From: CALCKW01 sp033852095
Lineage (GTDB): Bacteria > Pseudomonadota > Gammaproteobacteria > CALCKW01
Direction of reading: 5' to 3'
DNA: 18,652 nucleotides
NCBI GenBank assembly: GCA_033852095.1
Contig: JAWSVD010000093.1
Coordinates: 1 to 18,652, forward strand
Shown: piece after piece, positions 13,401-18,652 of the stretch
Numbering within the stretch: the stretch's first letter is position 1
Layout: every line of letters starts with the position of its first letter
Program-made: the position numbers and the translations under genes
Notes under the pieces: model-generated
The model's database searches: none
Seen by the model: only the letters and a program-made list of their open reading frames with translations
Told to the model about the DNA's origin: nothing

Positions 13401-14155
13401 ACTTCTTCGCCTCCTAGGTAAGCTTCTTGGACTTTGGGGTTGCCGCGAATCTCGTCCGGTGTGCCCTCCGCGATGATGCGCCCCTGCGCCAAAACGCTGA
13501 TTTTGTCCGCCAGGCTGAACACCACGTGCATGTCGTGCTCGATGATGACCTTGGTCATGCCCGATTCTTTAATCTTCTTCAGCAAATCAATGGTGCGATT
13601 GGTGTCGTGGCGCGCCATGCCGGCCGTGGGCTCATCGAGCAGCAACAACTTGGGATGTTGGATCAATCCCATGGTCAGCTCTAGGCGGCGTTTGTCCCCT
13701 CGAGACAAACTGCCCGCGTTTTTGTTGGCGTGCTGATCCAGACCCATTTCCTGCAATTTAGCGTGCACCTCATCGTGCAGAGCCGTCTCGCTGCTCAAGG
13801 GGCGAAAGGGGTTGAAGCTGAACATGCCGTCGCGTTTGGCCAGCGCAGGGATAAGCACGTTTTGCAGGCAACTGAGGTCGGGGAATATCTCCGGTGTTTG
13901 GAACACCCGCACCATGCCGGCGTGGTTTATCTCCCATGGCTTCATGCCCACCATGTTGTGGCCGGCAAAATTGACGGTGCCGCTGTTGGGCACTAATCGA
14001 CCGATGCAGCAATTGAGCAGCGTTGATTTGCCCGCCCCGTTGGGGCCAATGATGGCGTGGGTGGTGCCTTCTTCGACCTTGAGGTTTATGCCCTCTAGGG
14101 CGTGCAGGCCGCCAAAGGTTTTTGTTACTTCTGAAATATTTAGCACGTAGCTCAT
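13397..14155 (-). CDS. livG: LivG-type ATPase of a branched-chain amino acid/amide ABC importer
   Basis: A 252-residue ATPase, partner of the LivF-type subunit. Motifs: Walker A GPNGAGKST (37-45), Q86 in VFQTPEIF, Walker B LLLLDEP (170-176) and switch histidine H207 in IIEHDMHVVF. The signature reads LSRGDKRRLE (150-159), so the usual Gly-Gly-Gln is Arg-Gly-Asp; related LivG proteins also vary here. The C-terminal helix GNPKVQEAYLGGE is diagnostic of LivG/LivF-type ATPases. The start is one base after the livM stop, with AGGAG in the end of livM as ribosome site. Confidence 0.93.
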   Translation of the reverse strand: MSYVLNISEVTKTFGGLHALEGINLKVEEGTTHAIIGPNGAGKSTLLNCCIGRLVPNSGTVNFAGHNMVGMKPWEINHAGMVRVFQTPEIFPDLSCLQNVLIPALAKRDGMFSFNPFRPLSSETALHDEVHAKLQEMGLDQHANKNAGSLSRGDKRRLELTMGLIQHPKLLLLDEPTAGMARHDTNRTIDLLKKIKESGMTKVIIEHDMHVVFSLADKISVLAQGRIIAEGTPDEIRGNPKVQEAYLGGEEV

Positions 14156-14156
14156 G

Positions 14157-15272
14157 TCAGTGCTCCTGCTCGCGTTTGCCAGTCAGCTTGGCGCTCAGTC
14201 GCGCGATGCCTTCCATGACGCCGCCGGGCAAAAAGATGACCACCAGCATAAAAATCAATCCCAAGGTGAGGTGCCAACCGTCACCGACAAAGTTGGAGAC
14301 GACACTGACCGTGATATCACGCACTGATTCGTTCATCCAGTCAAAGGAGCGCGTCAGTTCGATGGTGTTCATGGCGGAGAAGATGTTCTCGAAAAACTTG
14401 ATGATCCAAGCGCCCAGCAGTGGACCGAACAAGGTGCCTGAGCCCCCGAGTATGGTCATCAAGACGACTTCACCCGATGCTGTCCACTGCATGCGTTCCG
14501 CGCCGGCCAGTGGGTCGGTGACGCACAACAATGCGCCGGCCAATCCCGCGTACATGCCTGAAATAACAAAGGCGCTCAGCAGGTAGGGGCGGTTGTTGAA
14601 GCCGGTGTAGTGCATGCGTGTCTGGTTGGATTTTATCGCGCGCAGTTTCAGGCCGAAGGCAGAGCCGAAAATGCGCTGTGAGATAAAAAAGCCAATGATC
14701 AACAACACCGCACAAAAATAGAAGCCGGAGTAGCCGCTCATGGGGATGCCGAACAAATTGGTGACAGGCAAGCTGGTGATTTCAGCTGTACCGCCCATGT
14801 TGTCCAGTATGCGTGCATCTCGCAGTGATAACTGCAAGCCGGTCTCACCGTTGGTGATGGGGGTTAGCACGGAGTAGGCGAGGTTGTAGCACATCTGGGC
14901 AAACGCCAAGGTCAGGATCGAAAAGTAGATACCCGATCGGCGCAAGCTGACGAAACCGATGACCGCCGCAAACAGCCCGGCGACGAACACTGCGAGCACC
15001 ACCGCCGGCAGCACGTTCATGCTCAACAATTTAAATGACCACACCGCTGTGTAAGAGCCGATGCCGAGGAACACTGCGTGCCCGAACGACAGGTAGCCAG
15101 TGAGGCCGAACAATATGTTGTAACCGATCGCAAAGAGGCCAAAGATGGCGAATTTTTGCAGTAGATCAGGGTAGTTGGCTCCCAGAGGAGCCAGCCAGAT
15201 GGGCATGCTCAGCACCAGTGCGCTGAATGCGATCATCACGAACCAAGGGTTTTTAGTGAGTGATTTTATCAT
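14157..15272 (-). CDS. livM: LivM-type permease of the HAAT ABC importer
   Basis: A 371-residue inner-membrane permease with about ten hydrophobic stretches. Family marks are LFGLTGYLSFGHAVFLGIGSY (in two overlapping parts at 54-74), RRSGIYFSILTLAFAQM (111-127), RAIKSNQTRM then HYTGFN (211-226, the ATPase-contacting loop) and GGSGTLFGP (276-284). The ATG at 15272 lies 4 nt after the livH stop, with GAAGAA upstream. The loop at about 138-175 between hydrophobic segments is long and soluble in character. Together with the LivH-type subunit it forms the substrate channel. Confidence 0.92.
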   Translation of the reverse strand: MIKSLTKNPWFVMIAFSALVLSMPIWLAPLGANYPDLLQKFAIFGLFAIGYNILFGLTGYLSFGHAVFLGIGSYTAVWSFKLLSMNVLPAVVLAVFVAGLFAAVIGFVSLRRSGIYFSILTLAFAQMCYNLAYSVLTPITNGETGLQLSLRDARILDNMGGTAEITSLPVTNLFGIPMSGYSGFYFCAVLLIIGFFISQRIFGSAFGLKLRAIKSNQTRMHYTGFNNRPYLLSAFVISGMYAGLAGALLCVTDPLAGAERMQWTASGEVVLMTILGGSGTLFGPLLGAWIIKFFENIFSAMNTIELTRSFDWMNESVRDITVSVVSNFVGDGWHLTLGLIFMLVVIFLPGGVMEGIARLSAKLTGKREQEH

Positions 15273-15276
15273 GTGA

Positions 15277-16293
15277 TTATTCTTCCATGACGCCTTTGCG
15301 CCCCATCAATCCACGCGGTCTGACCAAAATGATGATCACGGCCACAAGGTAAATTATTATTTGGTCAATGCCGGGCAAGATGGCTTTGACCTCGGTCATG
15401 GAGGAGAACGACTGCAAAATACCCAGTAGGAACCCCGCGCAGACTGCGCCGCCCAAGGAGCCCATGCCGCCGACCACAACAACCACGAATGAGAGCACCA
15501 AGAAGTCCATGCCCATGTGGTAGTCAGGTGGCAAAATCGGGGTGTACATGACGCCGGCCATGCCCGCGACCACGGCGCCGATACCGAACACGGTGGTGAA
15601 GCGTTTCTCGATGTCGATGCCGAGCAGGCCGACAGTCTCTCGGTCTGCCATGCCGGCGCGCACCACCATGCCAAAGGTGGTGAACTGCAGAAAGGCGAAA
15701 ACTGCAGCGATAACTATCAGCGAAAAACTCAGGTAGATCAAGCGCCACCAGGGGTAGATCAAGTTGTAGTCCAGGCCGAGTATCGCGCCTATGTCTGCGC
15801 TGCCCGAGACGAATTCCGGAACGGTCTGAGGGATAGGATTCGCGCCGAAGTAGTGTCGCACAAGCTCTTGTACGACGATGGCCAGCCCAAAGGTGACTAG
15901 GATCTGATCGGCATGGGGGCGCTTGTAAAAGTGCCGAATCAGGCCGCGCTCCATCGCAATGCCAATCGCCAGCATGATCGGGATGCTGAGCAGCAGCGAG
16001 ATGGGTACGCTGTATTCGATGATAGTGGTGCCGGTGTCACCAAACCATATTTCGAGGTAGGGCTCTTCTTTGTACGCGTCGAAAAAAGTGATGCTTTCGT
16101 CTTTGACTTTTTTCGAAATAGTGAGCAATTTGTTGACCGAGACGGCCACAAAGGCGCCGATCATGAAAATGGCGCCATGAGCGAAATTGACCACGCCCAA
16201 GGTGCCGAAAACCAATGTCAGCCCGAGAGCGATCAGCGCGTAGGCGCCGCCCTTGTCGAGCCCGTTTAGAATTTGTAGTATTAGTGCGTCCAC
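15277..16293 (-). CDS. livH: LivH-type permease of the HAAT ABC importer
   Basis: A 338-residue inner-membrane permease, about 30 residues longer than E. coli LivH (308 by recall). Family marks are GGAYALIALGLTLVFGTLG with VNFAHGAIFMIGAF (15-48), LVTFGLAIVVQELVRHYFG, RAGMADRETVGLLGID and VVVGGMGSLGGAV. The extra length is a charged loop at about 56-95 (KKVKDES, YKEEPYLEIWFGDTG) between the second and third hydrophobic segments. The start is GTG at 16293 with a weak GGA ribosome site, 154 nt downstream of the binding-protein stop and after a strong stem-loop, so its level may be kept below that of the binding protein. Confidence 0.9.
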   Translation of the reverse strand: MDALILQILNGLDKGGAYALIALGLTLVFGTLGVVNFAHGAIFMIGAFVAVSVNKLLTISKKVKDESITFFDAYKEEPYLEIWFGDTGTTIIEYSVPISLLLSIPIMLAIGIAMERGLIRHFYKRPHADQILVTFGLAIVVQELVRHYFGANPIPQTVPEFVSGSADIGAILGLDYNLIYPWWRLIYLSFSLIVIAAVFAFLQFTTFGMVVRAGMADRETVGLLGIDIEKRFTTVFGIGAVVAGMAGVMYTPILPPDYHMGMDFLVLSFVVVVVGGMGSLGGAVCAGFLLGILQSFSSMTEVKAILPGIDQIIIYLVAVIIILVRPRGLMGRKGVMEE

Positions 16294-16397
16294 TGAGGTT
16301 GTCCGCGTTCAGAGCCCTATCGTCCGTCGCCGCAAGATGAAGTGCAGGGATGTACTGGGCTGGTGAGTGGAGGTGTCTAAATTTGTGCTATAAGCGA

Positions 16398-16433
16398 AGA
16401 GCGCTCGGCCGGACTGGGCCGGCCGAGCGCTTT
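16398..16433 (-). terminator. 13-bp perfect GC-rich stem-loop after the binding-protein gene
   Basis: AGCGCTCGGCCGG (16400-16412) pairs with CCGGCCGAGCGCT (16419-16431) around a 6-nt loop; A-T and G-U pairs extend it outward. It begins 15 nt after the binding-protein stop on the minus strand and is followed by TCTTCGCTTATAGC, only mildly T-rich. It probably protects the 3' end of the upstream cistron or causes partial termination before livH. Confidence 0.65.
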
Positions 16434-16447
16434 CACCGTCTTACCGA

Positions 16448-17806
16448 CTAGGCGCCTTGATTACACTCGCCTAGGCTGCCACCGGCAAACATCTCATGAT
16501 CAGGCGCGTATTCGACCTGTGCTCGTGGGGTGACTTCCACAACTTCCAGGACGTCGAACTGTGAGGAAGGATTCTCTTTTCCTTTCACAACCAGAACATC
16601 TTTGAAGCACTGGTGATCGTCGGCGCGGTACTCGGTGGGGCCATTGCCCATGCCGTCGAATTGGTGGCCTTCCAGCGCAGGAACAACACCGCAAGGGGCG
16701 AAAGTTCCGGCACGCTCACAAGCATCTGCATACAGCAGAGTTTGTACATAACAAGTATGCGCCGCCTGTGAAGGCGGGAAGCCGTACTTCTGACCGAAGG
16801 ATTTCACAAATGCTTGTGAACCTGCGTCTTGTAGCGACCAGTGCCAGTTGGTTGAGCCGTAGATGCCCTGGACGTTTTCACCGGCACCCTGTGCCATCAG
16901 GCGAGAGTAGAGCGGTACGATGATGACGAAGTCTTTGCCGTTGACCTGGCGATCTTTGAGGCCGAACTGCACCGCTTGCGTCAAGGAGTTGATCATGTCC
17001 TTGCCGTAGTGGTTCAGGATCAAGGTGTCAGCGCCCGAGTTCAGTACGGGTGTGATGTACTGGCTGAAATCGCCTGCACCCACGGGGGTCTTCACTTTGT
17101 TGGCTGTTTTCCATCCGATGTTCTCGGTGGAAGCGACCATGGAGGCTTCCTGTGTCCAACCCCAAGTGTAGTCAGCGGTCAGGTGATAAGCGTTGCGCTC
17201 GGTGCCGTAGGCGTTCTTCAGCACGGGGCCCAGTGCAGCACCGGACATGTAGGCGTTGAAGAAGTGCCTGAAACCGTTGCGGCGCTTATCTTTGCCGGTG
17301 GTGTCGTTGGAGTGCGTCAAGCCGGCCATGAAGATAATGCCCGCCTCTTGGCACAAGCCCTGTACTGCAATAGCAACACCGGAAGACGAGCCGCCGGAGA
17401 TCATGACCGCGCCGTCTTTTTCGATCATGCGCTTGGCAGAGTTACGAGCCGCGTCAGATTTGGTCTGGGTATCACCGGTGACGTATTCAACTTTCTTGCC
17501 CAACACACCTTCACCCTTGAGGCTTAGGGGTTTCATGGTGTTGAGCATGCCGCCGTCGCCCATGCCGTTGATGTGGTCAACCGCCAGTTGAAATGCACGT
17601 AGCTCATCCGCGCCTTCGTCGGCATAGGCGCCGGACTGAGGTACGTTGAAACCAAAGGTGACGCTCTTGCCGCTGCCGGGGTTGTTGACGAAATCAGCAG
17701 CGTAAGCATTGCGGGTAAAAAACGCAGGGGCGCCGGTGATCAGTGCAGCACCTGCACTGGCCTTGATAAAACCGCGGCGGTTGAGTTCTGGGGTTTTCTT
17801 TGACAT
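16448..17806 (-). CDS. Tat-exported substrate-binding protein of the HAAT ABC importer (LivK-like)
   Basis: A 452-residue periplasmic binding protein (type 1 fold, leucine/amide-binding group) serving the downstream LivHMGF-type complex. The ATG at 17806 has GGGAG 8 nt upstream and places a Tat signal at the N-terminus: ELNRRGFIKASAGAALITG with RR at 10-11 and a likely cut after AYA at 36. The mature part has VTFGFNVPQSGAYADEG (first strand), VEYVTGDTQTKSDAA, MISGGSSSGVAIAV (ligand loop), HLTADYTWGWTQEA and VPLYSRLMAQGAG. Four cysteines in the C-terminal third (YVQTLLYADAC, APCG, DHQCFKD and GECNQGA) suggest a disulfide-containing extension. It is longer than E. coli LivK (about 369). The ligand could be amino acids, amides, urea or another small polar compound; sequence alone does not decide. 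Confidence 0.9.
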   Translation of the reverse strand: MSKKTPELNRRGFIKASAGAALITGAPAFFTRNAYAADFVNNPGSGKSVTFGFNVPQSGAYADEGADELRAFQLAVDHINGMGDGGMLNTMKPLSLKGEGVLGKKVEYVTGDTQTKSDAARNSAKRMIEKDGAVMISGGSSSGVAIAVQGLCQEAGIIFMAGLTHSNDTTGKDKRRNGFRHFFNAYMSGAALGPVLKNAYGTERNAYHLTADYTWGWTQEASMVASTENIGWKTANKVKTPVGAGDFSQYITPVLNSGADTLILNHYGKDMINSLTQAVQFGLKDRQVNGKDFVIIVPLYSRLMAQGAGENVQGIYGSTNWHWSLQDAGSQAFVKSFGQKYGFPPSQAAHTCYVQTLLYADACERAGTFAPCGVVPALEGHQFDGMGNGPTEYRADDHQCFKDVLVVKGKENPSSQFDVLEVVEVTPRAQVEYAPDHEMFAGGSLGECNQGA

Positions 17807-18346
17807 GTACGATCTCCCTTTGGGGGTTGCCCTTTCTATTCGGTGATGTGCCATTGGCTGAACGCAGCCAAGGGCTCAGGTGGGGGCACCATTTCTGGCG
17901 CCATTCACCCTTCGCGCAGCAACTCGTCATTCTGTGTGAGCGATGAGCTGCGGTAGCGTTATTATGCATGCGGTTTGTTCTATATTGCATAGTTAATGAA
18001 AACAAGCACATAGCACTTTTTATACGCCTCTGGACTTAAGTGTGCTACCAAATGCCACGGTCGAGTGGGTCGATTCGTAACGAATTGTCTAGCCAGCTTG
18101 AGTCACCCAGTAGCTATCGACACCTAGCTCAAAAAGTAACATTTTTGTAACAAACGAGAATATACGGCACATGACGCCGTGCGATTTGTAGAAAATAGGA
18201 GGTTTCGGCGAGTGCAGCGTCCCTATCTGAAGCCATAATGCGGCCATTGTTTTTTGGCGAGCTGCGCAATTTACCCAGTCGCCGTGTGGCGGTGGCACCG
18301 CTCTCGTGGCTGAGGCGACTTCATCAAACGATCATGCCTCGGTTTA
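17807..18346. other. 540-nt gene-free region upstream of the importer operon
   Basis: This AT-richer stretch should contain the 3' end of the M24 peptidase transcript and the promoter of the importer operon, both on the minus strand. A weak minus-strand promoter candidate is CTTGTT (18006-18001) with TATAGA (17984-17979) 16 nt away. A 13-bp inverted repeat lies at 18073-18085, and GTAACA occurs twice near 18137-18153. Open frames here show no coherent protein features. Confidence 0.5.
18073..18085. promoter_or_regulatory. Operator-like inverted repeat upstream of the importer operon
   Basis: ATTCGT-A-ACGAAT has perfect 6-bp arms around one base. It lies about 270 nt upstream of the binding-protein ATG and about 90 nt upstream of the weak promoter candidate. 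It could be a dimeric regulator site; no regulator gene is in view. Confidence 0.3.
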
Positions 18347-18652
18347 CTAACCGCTTACAATTAGCTTGCGCGGCAGCTCGCTCAATATTTCCGGGCCGTC
18401 TTCACGCAGGATCACAATCTCTTCAAGCCGAATGCCAAAGCGGCCTGGCAAATACACCCCAGGTTCTATTGAAAAGACCATGCCTGGTTGCAAAATAACT
18501 TGGCTGGTGGCGGTGATGTAGGGGGGCTCGTGGATGTCCAGCCCCAGGCCGTGGCCGGTGCGGTGGGTGAAATATTCCCCGTAGCCCGCCGCGCTGATCA
18601 CCTCGCGCGCAGCGGCGTCGACATCGCACGCGCGTGCGCCGACTTGGGCCGC
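18347..18652 (-). CDS. M24 family metallopeptidase (Xaa-Pro aminopeptidase/dipeptidase type), C-terminal fragment
   Basis: The last 101 residues of a pita-bread-fold metallopeptidase that removes residues next to proline. The frame is open to the window edge, so the N-terminal part lies outside. The metal and catalytic residues in view are the histidine of HRTGHGLGLDIHE (ligand His in TGHG, second His in DIHE), the glutamate in SIEPGVY and the glutamate pair in IRLEEIVIL. The residues before this (VDAAAREVISAAGYGEYF) fit the family too. The end RKLIVSG with TAG at 18347 is a natural C-terminus. It is transcribed in the same direction as the importer operon but 540 nt away. Whether it is PepP-, PepQ- or creatinase-like cannot be told from this fragment. 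Confidence 0.93.
   Translation of the reverse strand, partial: AAQVGARACDVDAAAREVISAAGYGEYFTHRTGHGLGLDIHEPPYITATSQVILQPGMVFSIEPGVYLPGRFGIRLEEIVILREDGPEILSELPRKLIVSG

Noticed and set aside
17694..18298. Minus-strand frames of 69 and 105 codons in the region upstream of the importer operon
   Set aside because: Composition looks random, one overlaps the true binding-protein start, and no family features or ribosome sites are visible.

Overview
The window looks like a chromosomal segment of a free-living, Gram-negative gammaproteobacterium. The signs are sigma70-like promoters, periplasmic binding proteins, a Tat-exported binding protein and a lipoprotein-type signal. The gene styles resemble marine heterotrophs of the Cellvibrionales (Halieaceae and relatives), but that placement is an impression, not a measurement. 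The sequence is draft quality: a run of 58 N at 12589-12646 joins two contigs, and both window ends cut through genes.

Layout: (1) 1-4792, plus strand, is a glycerol-3-phosphate ABC importer operon in the order ugpB (3' part)-ugpA-ugpE-ugpC, followed by an endonuclease/exonuclease/phosphatase-fold hydrolase overlapping the end of ugpC. In E. coli that last position is held by the unrelated phosphodiesterase UgpQ. ugpE carries an in-frame amber codon at a conserved position, and UgpA lacks the usual glycine of its EAA loop. (2) 4869-7800 holds a periplasmic sugar-type binding protein (minus) divergent from a membrane histidine kinase (plus). This arrangement recalls LuxP/LuxQ-type sensing, but no response regulator is in view. 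The kinase's 5' end looks frameshifted at a run of five G. (3) 8030-9364, plus strand, is an aldo/keto reductase with a DUF1330 protein. (4) 9475-12017, minus strand, has a secreted histidine phosphatase and an aldehyde dehydrogenase, with a REP-like palindromic element and a strong hairpin between them. (5) 12315-12515 is a small two-helix membrane protein next to the assembly gap. (6) 12669-17806, minus strand, is a complete branched-chain amino acid/amide (HAAT/Liv) type ABC importer: binding protein, two permeases, two ATPases. A 13-bp GC-rich stem-loop lies directly after the binding-protein gene. (7) 18347-18652 is the C-terminal end of an M24 (Xaa-Pro) peptidase.

The window is mainly a nutrient-uptake neighbourhood with two importers. 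Both have long intergenic spaces with stem-loops after the binding-protein gene, which would suit uneven expression of binding protein and membrane complex. No tRNA, rRNA, CRISPR array, transposase or phage gene was seen. The points most worth checking are the ugpE amber codon, the EEP enzyme in the ugpQ position, and the orphan binding protein/histidine kinase pair with its frameshifted start.
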